Source of the DNA: Deltaproteobacteria bacterium
GTDB lineage: Bacteria; Desulfobacterota; Desulfarculia; Adiutricales; Adiutricaceae
Direction of reading: 5' to 3'
DNA: 8,330 bases
Assembly: GCA_031288745.1 (NCBI GenBank)
Contig: JAITQT010000405.1
Coordinates: 1 to 8,330 of the forward strand
How positions within the stretch are numbered: position 1 is the first letter of the stretch; each line of letters opens with the position of its first letter. The position numbers were made by a program, and so were the translations under genes. The notes beneath the pieces are model-generated. The model saw nothing but the letters and a program-made list of their open reading frames with translations, was not told the origin of the DNA and did not search any database. Of the stretch, positions 1-7,004 are shown piece after piece.

Positions 1-66
1 ATAGTCTTATCACTAGTTAATTTTTTAGACTATTGTGCTTTTAAGAGGTTTTTGCGCTTCGATCAA
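1..66 (+). repeat. left arm of the 66-bp inverted repeat
   Basis: This is the reverse complement of 1062-1127 except for one mismatch (base 12 against 1116). The symmetry stops sharply at base 67. The outer half can fold on itself: ATAGTCT at 1-7 pairs with AGACTAT at 27-33 around a 19-base loop. The inner half ends in TTTTTGCGCTTCGATCA (49-65), which recurs in altered form at 1158-1174. Since base 1 is the window edge, the arm may extend further left. Confidence 0.9.
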
Positions 67-1061
67 ACTTAATTAAGTCTCGCCCACCGAGACCACCTAG
101 TCTTAAAAGCGACCACGAACCTAAGCCGACGCTAGTTTAAGCCCCCGGAGAACTGACCGACCTAGGCTACGCTAGGAGCTTGGGTTTTAAGGAGCTTAGC
201 CTAGTTTGGGTGAACTTGGTAAGATAGCCTATATTAGCAACGATAGGGAAGTAGTATCTCTTTAAAGCGGCTAAGCAATATCTTATTAGTGGGATTAACG
301 AATCTAGCGTCATTAAAGTGGTTACTTAGTTTCTGGTTATTATCTTCATCACTAGCTTAGTGTTTTTTTATAAGAGAAACTTTCAATGTTTTCGTCGGCT
401 TTCTGTTTGTTCCCCTTAGCTCAGCAAATGCTCAGATTTGAGAATTACCATAGCCGCCATTAGCTTTGCAATATTACGTTCACCCTGAAGAGGACCCTTT
501 TCATCTCCGCAGTAACAGTACCGTCAGGCCCTTTTCTCTCCAAAACACTCCTGAGCCTATTAACGAAAGGAGCGCTGTATTAGTACTCGACTCAGAAAGT
601 AAGAACGGCAGCGATGATTAAGATGCTGCTCAAGATTGTTTTGATTTGAGCGCTGCGTTGCGCCAATTCGAAAAGCTTGATATCCTTAACCATCGGCTAG
701 CTAGTTAGGCGAATTGATCTCCTCTTAGCGGCCCAAAGCAGCCTTAAGTTTGTTTTTAATTGCAGTCAAGCTTGAGCTTTAACGGTTGGAGTTTTGACGC
801 CTCCATAGTCCTATTGACCAAAGATGATGGGGAACGACGAACGCGATAGCGATAGACTTTTGCTTGGCCGCGCTCTAAAAGGACGCTTTCGTCAAATTTA
901 AGGGCAAAAGCGTCAAAATTTTTCCAACTGTGCAATCAATAACCTAGGTTAGTAGAGTTAAGTGGCACCTCCACTGGCGAAGGCAGCCTAGGCTAGCAAG
1001 GCGTTTAGCTAACTTAGCCAACTGTCAACCTCTTGATTGGCTGTTATTGAAAAAGATATCA

Positions 1062-1127
1062 TTGATCGAAGCGCAAAAACCTCTTAAAAGCACAATAGTC
1101 TAAAAAATTAACTAGGGATAAGACTAT
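1062..1127 (-). repeat. right arm of the 66-bp inverted repeat
   Basis: This is the inverted copy of 1-66, 65 of 66 bases identical. It keeps the same seven-base-pair hairpin (1095-1101 with 1121-1127). Such high identity, next to an interior with no open frame, suggests that the arms are recent or kept alike, for example by gene conversion or as the working ends of a transposable unit, while the interior decays. Transcription through both arms could form a very long RNA stem. Confidence 0.9.
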
Positions 1128-1140
1128 GTTACAAATTTAA

Positions 1141-1174
1141 AGACTGATAAAGGGGACTTTTTGCACTTCGATCA
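1141..1174 (+). repeat. degenerate partial third copy of the arm sequence
   Basis: The stretch 1158-1174 matches 16 of 17 bases of the left arm's inner end (49-65), in the same orientation. It is preceded by AGACT (1141-1145), as the arm's second hairpin half is by AGACT at 27-31, but the spacing is shorter (17 instead of 22 bases). This makes it a likely decayed copy of the same repeat, starting 14 bp beyond the right arm. It suggests a dispersed repeat family rather than one simple insertion sequence. Confidence 0.45.
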
Positions 1175-1304
1175 TCATTGATTTGCTCAAAACACTCCGG
1201 CGTTATTAGCTTAACCCTTACTCCCTTACCCGAGCCCCCGTAAACGGTTACAGTATTGTTTGGGATGGTCGATTTTGTCGAGATAGAGACGGCTTATTTT
1301 GTCA

Positions 1305-1359
1305 AAAAAAGACGGAAAACCGATCCAATAAAGCCTATTCCCATAAAAAAGACGGAAAA
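1305..1359 (+). repeat. 15-bp direct repeat, A6-GACGG-A4
   Basis: The same 15 bases (six A, GACGG, four A) occur at 1305-1319 and 1345-1359. A related but weaker unit, ATTTTGTC followed by GACGG, begins at 1272. The element is low in complexity and its function is unknown. It could be a remnant of a local duplication. Confidence 0.5.
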
Positions 1360-1877
1360 TATTGTCCAGCTGAAATATTACCAGTAAAAAGGATATTATT
1401 CTGGTTCAGTTTTACCACGAAAAAGTATACCACCCGTGCTCAAAAAAATATAAATTACCAGAGGAGACCTTAATCTTGCTCTGGGCCTAAAATATTTACT
1501 TTTAGGGAAAAAAATACATTAAATACCGTTTAGACCGTGGTCAAGTTTTCCGTTATTATTGGTCACATTTAACCATCTATGTTTCGACAAATCTTCCAGC
1601 ACAAACACCATTGGGGAAGTCGACTTAGAATCTTATACCTCGCCATAGTCTAGGTGGATTTCTCGCCTATACAGTAGCATTGACCATTTATTTGGCGTAA
1701 ATGAGTTATTAGAGCGTTTTTTTTCGAAGTGCTTTTTTTTTCCTTTAACCAGGCCTGTTAGACGGCTTTACTTTAAAACGCCTAGAGAGTAAAATCAAAG
1801 CCTTGAGTCTGAGAGCGCCTCTTTTTCGATTAATTGATTACCTAAAGATTTAACGCCATTTCGGGACCTAGATAATT

Positions 1878-2810
1878 TTGAAAAAAATATTGCGCCAAGC
1901 CTTTGATTCTTGGCTAACGATAACTAAGCTAACCATTCCGGCTCTCGTTCTGGTAAAGCTTCTGACGTGGCTAGATCTCATCGAAGTAATCTCCAAGCCT
2001 TTCGAGCCTTTAATGACCGTGATGGGCCTTCCCAAAGAGTTGTCCCTTTTTTGGGTCACCTCTATGCTAACTAACATTTACGCGGGCGTGGCTGTCTTAG
2101 TCCATTTACTACCCCTAACCGGTCCTCTTGACTCCGCTGCGGCCACTGTGGCCGGAGCTTTAGTCCTTATCGCCCATAACCTTCCGGTTGAAAGTGCCGT
2201 CTGCCATGCAGCCGGGGTTAGTTATCTTAGGGTAACTATTTATAGGATAGCCGCCTCCTTCGTTTACGCAACGCTTATCCATTTAATTTGCCGCTCAACC
2301 GGCTGGGGGGCCCAACCGGCCTCCATATTTATCCCCGTCTCAGTGGAACATTCGCCCGACTGGTTACCGTGGCTTTTCTCAAGCCTTAAAACTTTAACGG
2401 CCATGTTTTTTATCGTCTTGTTTTTACTACTTTTCATGACGGCTATAAAAAAAATTGGGCTACTTAAAATTTTTTCGGCCCTCTTAAGCCCTTTAATGCG
2501 TTTTTCGGCCATTAGCGACAAAGCCCTCTTAATCACCGTAATAGGCATGTTAGTCGGGCTAGCCTACGGCGGGGGCCTTATTATCGCTCAAACCCGCCAA
2601 AACGAAATCTCGAAAATCGATGTATTTGGTTCCATTACCTTATTAGCCGTCTGCCACTCTATTTTAGAAGATACAATTCTAGTTTCTTGCATAGGCGGAA
2701 GCCTCTGGGGACTATTAGTAGGACGTCTGGCCTTCGCCCTGGCACTAACCGCGATTTTGGTTAGATTGGCCCGTCGAAAAAGGGGCCGAGTAATTTTGTT
2801 GGGCCGCTAA
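1878..2810 (+). CDS. nucleoside-recognition (Gate) domain membrane protein
   Basis: A complete 310-residue multi-pass membrane protein. Most of its length is hydrophobic, with roughly seven to nine predicted spans, and it ends in a basic, probably cytoplasmic tail (LARRKRGR). Two halves resemble the Gate/nucleoside-recognition fold also found in SpmA/SpmB and in the FeoB channel. The first holds TNIYAG (65-70) and AHNLPVESAVCHAAG (about 99-113). The second holds YGGG (230-233) and CHSILED (259-265). The length fits stand-alone members of this family. Their substrate is not established, and the nucleoside link is historical, so no transport activity should be assumed. The TTG start at 1878 is the first usable start after an in-frame TAG at 1869. 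Only a weak GGGA (1863-1866) precedes it, and the next in-frame ATG would remove 45 residues. A 140-bp gap to miaB leaves co-transcription open. Confidence 0.85.
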   Translation: MKKILRQAFDSWLTITKLTIPALVLVKLLTWLDLIEVISKPFEPLMTVMGLPKELSLFWVTSMLTNIYAGVAVLVHLLPLTGPLDSAAATVAGALVLIAHNLPVESAVCHAAGVSYLRVTIYRIAASFVYATLIHLICRSTGWGAQPASIFIPVSVEHSPDWLPWLFSSLKTLTAMFFIVLFLLLFMTAIKKIGLLKIFSALLSPLMRFSAISDKALLITVIGMLVGLAYGGGLIIAQTRQNEISKIDVFGSITLLAVCHSILEDTILVSCIGGSLWGLLVGRLAFALALTAILVRLARRKRGRVILLGR

Positions 2811-2950
2811 GGCCAAGTTTAGTTAAAATCGCTTTTTTTTGCAATTTTTTTTCCTTTCTTTGGCCCTTTTCTGCACCGTATAAGTCTAGATCTAATTTTT
2901 GACCTGGCTCTTTACGCTATTAAGCTCACTAGCCATATTTGAAAGTTTTC

Positions 2951-4312
2951 ATGACCAAACGCCTTTTCATAACCACTTATGGCTGCCAGATGAACGTCTA
3001 CGATAGCGAACGCCTGGCCGAGCAGATGCGTCTCTCCGGCTGGAGTCTAACCCTAAAACCAGAAGAAGCCGACTTTATTTTCGTTAACACCTGCTCGATT
3101 CGGGAAAAGGCCGCCCAAAGGGTAATAGGCTACCTAAATCGCCTAAGAAGCTATAAATTTAAAAACCCCTCTCTAATTTTAGGAGTCGGCGGCTGCGTGG
3201 CCGAACAAGAGGGCCACGAACTTTTGAGACGAGCCCCTTGGTTAAGCTTAGTGGCTGGGCCAGGTAGATTGGCCGAAATCCCCTCCCTAATTGAAACTTT
3301 AACTGCCCAGTCGCCTCCGGTGGTCGTTTCTGGGCGAGCAAATAATAGCGACAATAAGCCTCTCCCTCTTTTTAGCCCTCGATTGCCGCTTAAGGACGAC
3401 TGTTTAGAGCAAACTAAGCCCGATCGCAGCGCTCTTACTCCTTTTTTAACCATCATGACAGGCTGCAATAACTATTGCGCCTACTGCGTGGTACCCTACC
3501 TTCGAGGCCCTGAAACAAGCCGTCCTTTTTTCGATATAATAGAGGAAGCTAAAATCCTTTTAAATCGAGGAGCCAAAGAAATAACCCTTCTGGGGCAAAA
3601 CGTAAATTCTTACCATTATAACCATAACGGAGAAAACCTTAACTTCGTCTCCTTACTTAAACAAATAGGCCACTTACCGAGCCTTAGGCGCTTAAGATTC
3701 ACCACCTCTCACCCCAAAGATTTTCCTTCTCAATTGGTAAACCTTTTTCATTCGCTGCCAACTTTATGCGAGCACCTACACCTCCCTCTTCAGTCTGGCT
3801 CAGACAACATCCTTAAAGCCATGGGCCGCGGCTACGATCGAGCTAGCTATACGGAGCTGGTCGATAGGCTTAGACAAAAACAGCCCAACCTAGCCCTATC
3901 GACTGACATAATCGTTGGTTTTCCCGGAGAAACGGAAGATGATTACCTCCAAACTATGGAAACACTTAGGCAAGTCGAATTCGACTTTATTTTCTCTTTT
4001 AAATATAGCGATCGGCCCATGACTAAAGCTAACTTTATGGAAGGTAAAATTGAGGAGGGAGAAAAAGCCAGGCGCCTTAATCTTCTTCAAGCCCTCCAAA
4101 AAGAGATCACGCTCAGAAAACACCACGGCTTAATCGGTCGCAAAATAGAGGTCTTAGTCGAGGGCCCGGCTAGAAACCCCGGGCAACTTACCTCTAAAAG
4201 TAGGGACTTTAAGAGAATAAACTTTTACGGACCCTCGGAATTAATCGGCTCTATAGTTACCCTAATCGTGACCGAGGCTTGGCCGGTCAGTTTGATGGGC
4301 CGACTCAGCTAG
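2951..4312 (+). CDS. miaB: tRNA-2-methylthio-N6-dimethylallyladenosine synthase (MiaB)
   Basis: A radical-SAM methylthiotransferase that adds a 2-methylthio group to N6-isopentenyladenosine at position 37 of tRNAs reading codons that begin with U. It is a cytoplasmic enzyme with two [4Fe-4S] clusters. The N-terminal UPF0004 domain (about 2-105) carries the auxiliary-cluster cysteines C12 (YGCQMN), C48 (NTCSIRE) and C82 (GGCVAEQ). The radical-SAM core has C172, C176 and C179 in GCNNYCAYC. A TRAM domain follows from about 391 to the end. All key residues are present and the length is normal. I prefer the ATG at 2951 (453 residues) over an upstream in-frame TTG at 2939. From this ATG the protein begins MTKRLFITTYGCQMN, with C12 where the E. 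coli enzyme has it. A GAAAG (2941-2945) lies five bases before this ATG, and nothing useful precedes the TTG. The YGCQMN and CNNYC motifs favour MiaB over the related RimO and MtaB. Confidence 0.95.
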   Translation: MTKRLFITTYGCQMNVYDSERLAEQMRLSGWSLTLKPEEADFIFVNTCSIREKAAQRVIGYLNRLRSYKFKNPSLILGVGGCVAEQEGHELLRRAPWLSLVAGPGRLAEIPSLIETLTAQSPPVVVSGRANNSDNKPLPLFSPRLPLKDDCLEQTKPDRSALTPFLTIMTGCNNYCAYCVVPYLRGPETSRPFFDIIEEAKILLNRGAKEITLLGQNVNSYHYNHNGENLNFVSLLKQIGHLPSLRRLRFTTSHPKDFPSQLVNLFHSLPTLCEHLHLPLQSGSDNILKAMGRGYDRASYTELVDRLRQKQPNLALSTDIIVGFPGETEDDYLQTMETLRQVEFDFIFSFKYSDRPMTKANFMEGKIEEGEKARRLNLLQALQKEITLRKHHGLIGRKIEVLVEGPARNPGQLTSKSRDFKRINFYGPSELIGSIVTLIVTEAWPVSLMGRLS

Positions 4313-4374
4313 TTAATTTTATTTTCGTTCAAAGGCCCGTAAGATTTTCTAGTCCGCGAAGGTACTTTAAACCC

Positions 4375-4409
4375 TAAGAGGCTTTTATGCTTAAGAGGAA
4401 CTTTTAATG
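4375..4409 (+). promoter_or_regulatory. duplicated ribosome-binding-site/start segment before purB
   Basis: TAAGAGGCTTTTATG (4375-4389) is followed at once by the near-copy TAAGAGGAACTTTTAATG (4392-4409). Each pairs a purine-rich Shine-Dalgarno-like stretch with an ATG. The second is the purB site: GAGGA at 4395-4399, seven bases before the ATG. The first could load ribosomes at ATG 4387. This looks like a small tandem duplication of an initiation site. Confidence 0.55.
4387..4407 (+). CDS. possible six-residue leader peptide overlapping purB
   Basis: ATG at 4387 opens a frame encoding MLKRNF that ends in TAA (4405-4407). The last A of this stop is also the first base of the purB ATG (TAATG). 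It has its own AAGAGG (4376-4381), five bases upstream. The one-base overlap would allow ribosomes that finish the leader to restart on purB. The peptide has no run of codons suggesting amino-acid attenuation. It may be a chance product of the duplicated start segment; function is inferred from layout only. Confidence 0.25.
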   Translation: MLKRNF

Positions 4410-5711
4410 ATAGATCGTTACGCCCGACCGGCCATGGCCGCCATTTGGACCTTGGAAAACCAATATAATACTTGGTTGGAGGTCGAGCTAGCCGTGGTGG
4501 AGGCCCAAGCCGAGATGGGCCTAATTCCCCAAGCCGAGGCTAAGCAAATCATTGATAAAGCAGGCTTTGACAGCTTGCGCATAGCTGAAATAGAAAAGAT
4601 TGTTAAACACGACGTGATCGCCTTCGTGACTGCGGTTGAAGAAAAGGTCGGTCCCGCTGCCCGCTTTTTTCACTTTGGGCTCACTTCCTCAGACGTTTTA
4701 GACACTTCCTTGAGCCTAAGACTAGTTCGAGCGGCCGCGATTATTAGAGAAGATTTAACTAATTTAATCGCCGCTCTCGGCCGTAAGGCCGGGCAATTTA
4801 AAGATTGCCCCGTTATCGGACGTAGTCACGGCATCCATGCCGAACCAACCACCTTCGGACATAAGCTCCTTTCATTTTTTACCGAATTTCAAAGAAACCT
4901 AGTTCGATTAGATAGGGCCATCGAAGAAGTCAGCGTGGGGCAAATATCCGGGCCGGTTGGTAATTTCAGCGCCCGCTCTCTTTCTCCAGCCCTTGAGGAA
5001 AGGGCCCTTTCAAAACTTAAACTAAGAGCTATCGCCGTTAGCTCCCAAGTAATCTCTCGAGACGTGCACGCGGCCTTTTTTCTCACTTTAGCCTTAATCG
5101 CCTCTTCTGTAGAGCGTTTGGCCACCGAGATTAGGCTTTTGGCCCGCACCGAGGTTTCCGAAGTCGAAGAAGCCTTTGGCCAATATCAAAAGGGCTCTTC
5201 AGCAATGCCTCATAAGAAAAATCCCATTCTATCGGAAAACCTTACTGGTTTAGCAAGATTGGTCCGCTCCTACGCCCAGGCTTCCTTGGAAAACGTGGTT
5301 TTATGGCACGAGAGAGACATTTCTCACTCCTCAGTCGAGCGCGTAATCGCCCCAGACTCAACCGAGCTAATTGATTTTATGCTCCATCGTCTGGCCTCTT
5401 TGGTGGATAATTTAGTCGTTAAGCCTGAAAAGATGTTAAAAAACCTGGCCCTAACCCGTGGCCTCTATAATTCTCAAGAACTTCTCCTAGCCCTATGCCA
5501 AAAGGGCCTGGCCAGAACCGAAGCCTACGGCTTAATTCAAGCTAAAGCCATGGCCGCCGCCAAAGGCGAGGGCGATTTTAGGACCTTAATCGAATCTGAC
5601 CCAACCTTACTCTCTATTTTAAACAAGGACGTTTTGGACGATATCTTCGACTCTCGGCGCTTTAATCGTTATATAGGTCAAATCTTTCAAAGGGCCGGAC
5701 TTAAGTCGTAA
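4407..5711 (+). CDS. purB: adenylosuccinate lyase
   Basis: Catalyses two fumarate-releasing steps of purine synthesis: SAICAR to AICAR, and adenylosuccinate to AMP. It belongs to the fumarase/aspartase superfamily and works as a cytoplasmic homotetramer whose active sites are built from three subunits. At 434 residues it has the usual bacterial length. Visible active-site elements are H68 (KHDV), T93-S94-S95-D96 (LTSSD), H141 (GRSHGIHAEPTT) and the signature loop GSSAMPHKKNP (263-273) that carries the catalytic serine. These positions match those known from the Bacillus subtilis type. The ATG start has a good Shine-Dalgarno (GAGGA, 4395-4399) seven bases upstream and sits in an unusual duplicated initiation segment. 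The gap to miaB is 94 bp and to uppS 29 bp, so purB and uppS probably share one transcript. There is no sign of damage. Confidence 0.97.
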   Translation: MIDRYARPAMAAIWTLENQYNTWLEVELAVVEAQAEMGLIPQAEAKQIIDKAGFDSLRIAEIEKIVKHDVIAFVTAVEEKVGPAARFFHFGLTSSDVLDTSLSLRLVRAAAIIREDLTNLIAALGRKAGQFKDCPVIGRSHGIHAEPTTFGHKLLSFFTEFQRNLVRLDRAIEEVSVGQISGPVGNFSARSLSPALEERALSKLKLRAIAVSSQVISRDVHAAFFLTLALIASSVERLATEIRLLARTEVSEVEEAFGQYQKGSSAMPHKKNPILSENLTGLARLVRSYAQASLENVVLWHERDISHSSVERVIAPDSTELIDFMLHRLASLVDNLVVKPEKMLKNLALTRGLYNSQELLLALCQKGLARTEAYGLIQAKAMAAAKGEGDFRTLIESDPTLLSILNKDVLDDIFDSRRFNRYIGQIFQRAGLKS

Positions 5712-5740
5712 GACCAAATCTATTAAGGATATGACCATAA

Positions 5741-6457
5741 ATGAGCGTTAATTCCGATAACATCCCCAATCACGTGGCCATCATCATGGACGGTAACGGT
5801 CGCTGGGCTGAAGCAAGGGGACTACACCGCTCCGATGGCCACCGAGCCGGGGCTGAACCGGTGCGAATGCTGCTTAAAAGCGCTCACAAAAAGGGCGTGC
5901 GCTTTTTAACCCTCTTTACCTTTTCCACCGAAAACTGGGCCCGCTCGGACGACGAGGTCAATAACCTTTTCGGGCTTTTAGTTCAATACATAGATTCGGA
6001 GACCGCCGAACTACTCTCAAGCGGCGTACGCCTCACGGCCACTGGCGATCTCCAAAGGCTCCCAGCTCCAGCTTTGGAGGCCTTAAGAGAGGCTGAAAAG
6101 GCCACCTCTCAAAACACTGATTTAACCTTAACTTTAGCCCTAAGTTACGGTAGCCGCGCCGAACTCGCCGCCGCAGCTAGAAGCCTGGCTTCGGAAGTGA
6201 TTTTAGGTCTCTATGACCCTCAAAACCTCACCGAGGAACTTTTTAGATCTCATCTATGGTCCTCGACCCTACCGGACGTGGATCTTCTCATCCGCACGGG
6301 AGGCGAAAAAAGGGTCTCGAACTTTTTATTATGGCACCTAGCCTACGCCGAACTTCACTTTACTGACACTTTGTGGCCAGATTTTGGAGAGGAAGACTTT
6401 TTACTAGCTTTAAACGACTTTCAAAGTCGTAAACGCCGATTCGGCCGCACTGATTGA
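5741..6457 (+). CDS. uppS: undecaprenyl diphosphate synthase (cis-prenyltransferase)
   Basis: Adds isopentenyl units to farnesyl diphosphate in cis to make the C55 lipid carrier for peptidoglycan and other envelope polymers. It acts in the cytoplasm at the inner membrane face. The 238-residue protein is slightly short for the family but complete. It starts with the substrate-binding motif HVAIIMDGNGRWA, in which D17 is the catalytic aspartate. Further motifs are GHRAG (33-37), FSTENWAR (61-68) and, near the end, LLIRTGGEKRVSNF (RTGGE at 185-189) and AYAELHF, which bind the isopentenyl diphosphate. ATG 5741 follows AAGGA (5725-5729) at 11 bases, a rather long spacing. A nearer ATG at 5731 gives only a six-codon frame. 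The gene lies 29 bp after purB. The cdsA, dxr and rseP genes that commonly follow are absent here, and the sequence downstream looks decayed. Confidence 0.97.
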   Translation: MSVNSDNIPNHVAIIMDGNGRWAEARGLHRSDGHRAGAEPVRMLLKSAHKKGVRFLTLFTFSTENWARSDDEVNNLFGLLVQYIDSETAELLSSGVRLTATGDLQRLPAPALEALREAEKATSQNTDLTLTLALSYGSRAELAAAARSLASEVILGLYDPQNLTEELFRSHLWSSTLPDVDLLIRTGGEKRVSNFLLWHLAYAELHFTDTLWPDFGEEDFLLALNDFQSRKRRFGRTD

Positions 6458-6568
6458 GCCGCAAGGTATTTAAAGCCGATTGGTGAACGGTTACTACTAC
6501 GACAAAGTAGAACAATTTTTGCTTAAATCTAATTCTATCGCAAATTAAAGGGGAAAGATATAGGGTAA

Positions 6569-6840
6569 ACCAAACTCAAGAGCAATGCCGATAAGGGGAC
6601 TAAAAAGCTTGCGGAGCTAGAGAACTTAACGATCATGATCTACTCCTATTTGGTCAGTATTGCTAGTTAGGGAAGTTCGAGCTTTATAGAGTACTTTCAG
6701 GGCCATATTCATCAAATCGGCCTCAGCTACGTCCTCAATCACTCCATCATCGCTTATGCTAGCGTAAGTAGGAGGCCTAAATTTTTCGACGCAATCTTCA
6801 AAAAAACTCTAAATTTTATCCAACCCGCCGTGGCTAATCT
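6569..6840 (+). pseudogene. possible remnant of an unidentified gene, one in-frame stop
   Basis: One frame runs from a stop at 6566 to past 6840, interrupted only by TAG at 6668. The translation looks protein-like. It opens with a charged helix (ADKGTKKLAELENL), then hydrophobic segments, and ends RRPKFFDAIFKKTLNF followed by IQPAVANLLGWL. After about 6850 the frame continues into sequence that probably belongs to the insertion sequence. I do not recognise the family. A CNNM/DUF21-type membrane protein came to mind from the helix pattern, but the match is too weak to name. It has no start codon with a ribosome binding site, so it may be the middle of a gene cut by the insertion. A chance open frame is possible. 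Confidence 0.25.
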
Positions 6841-6989
6841 CTTAGGCTGGCTTAAGTGCAACTTCTCATTTCGTAGTAATATTTATTCAATATACTCTAC
6901 GACTATAGTTCTATGTCATTTGAGGTACGACCTTATACCGCGTAACATGACATTTAAATGTTTTTCGTGTTTCAGGCTGAGTAACAGTA

Positions 6990-6996
6990 AAGGAGG
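6990..6996 (+). promoter_or_regulatory. strong Shine-Dalgarno of the transposase
   Basis: AAGGAGG lies eight bases before ATG 7005. It is the most complete Shine-Dalgarno in the window, better than those of the four chromosomal genes, and fits a mobile gene that carries its own efficient initiation site. It supports 7005 as the original transposase start. Confidence 0.75.
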
Positions 6997-7004
6997 CCGC
7001 TTTT

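Larger units (their letters stand above)
1..1127. mobile_element. candidate decayed or non-autonomous element bounded by 66-bp inverted repeats
   Basis: Two 66-bp inverted arms, matching at 65 of 66 positions, enclose 995 bp. Their outer ends pair exactly (base 1 with base 1127). The size and layout fit a small insertion sequence, but no frame inside is long enough for a transposase, and every frame is broken by stops on both strands. The interior carries short palindromes: a six-base-pair hairpin at 77-93, an eight-base inverted pair at 162-169/197-204, a 12-bp palindrome at 940-951 and a 10-bp one at 985-994. One frame (454-705, plus strand) reads with a single stop at 619 and may be a worn gene fragment. 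The alternative is two inverted copies of a dispersed repeat around ordinary decayed sequence. No target-site duplication can be tested because the left arm touches the window edge. Confidence 0.4.
1128..1877. other. about 750 bp without a recognisable gene
   Basis: I see no open frame on either strand with recognisable protein features. The stretch is rich in A and T runs (for example 1719-1742). It holds the partial repeat at 1141-1174 and the A-rich direct repeat at 1305-1359. A promoter for the downstream membrane-protein gene should lie here, but I could not find a convincing -35/-10 pair. The stretch may be an eroded gene. Confidence 0.5.
6458..7004. other. 547 bp gap between uppS and the broken transposase
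   Basis: No intact gene. One plus-strand frame within it reads like an eroded coding sequence and is listed separately. I saw no strong hairpin plus T-run that would end the purB-uppS transcript. The last part, from about 6841, probably belongs to the insertion sequence, but its left end could not be fixed because no inverted partner is visible. A short inverted pair, ATGTCAT near 6912 and ATGACAT near 6947, flanks a possible inner GGTA/TACC stem. Confidence 0.5.

Noticed and set aside
410..450. tRNA-like CCTTAGCTCAGC stretch
   Set aside because: It resembles a D-arm only. There is no T-arm consensus, anticodon stem or paired acceptor ends around it.
1722..1742. TCGAAGTGC between T-runs as another inverted copy of the arm repeat
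   Set aside because: Only nine bases match, which can happen by chance in a window of this size.
1803..1825. AGAG-CGC-CTCT plus T-run as a terminator or leader hairpin before the membrane-protein gene
   Set aside because: The four- to five-base stem is too weak to support a call.
2899..2923. TTGACC ... TATTAA as a promoter for miaB
   Set aside because: The spacing is only about 13 bases, too short for a standard sigma-70 promoter, and AT-rich sequence gives such matches easily.
5731..5751. ATG just before uppS giving a six-codon frame
   Set aside because: It lies one base after the AAGGA, too close for efficient initiation, and has no Shine-Dalgarno of its own.
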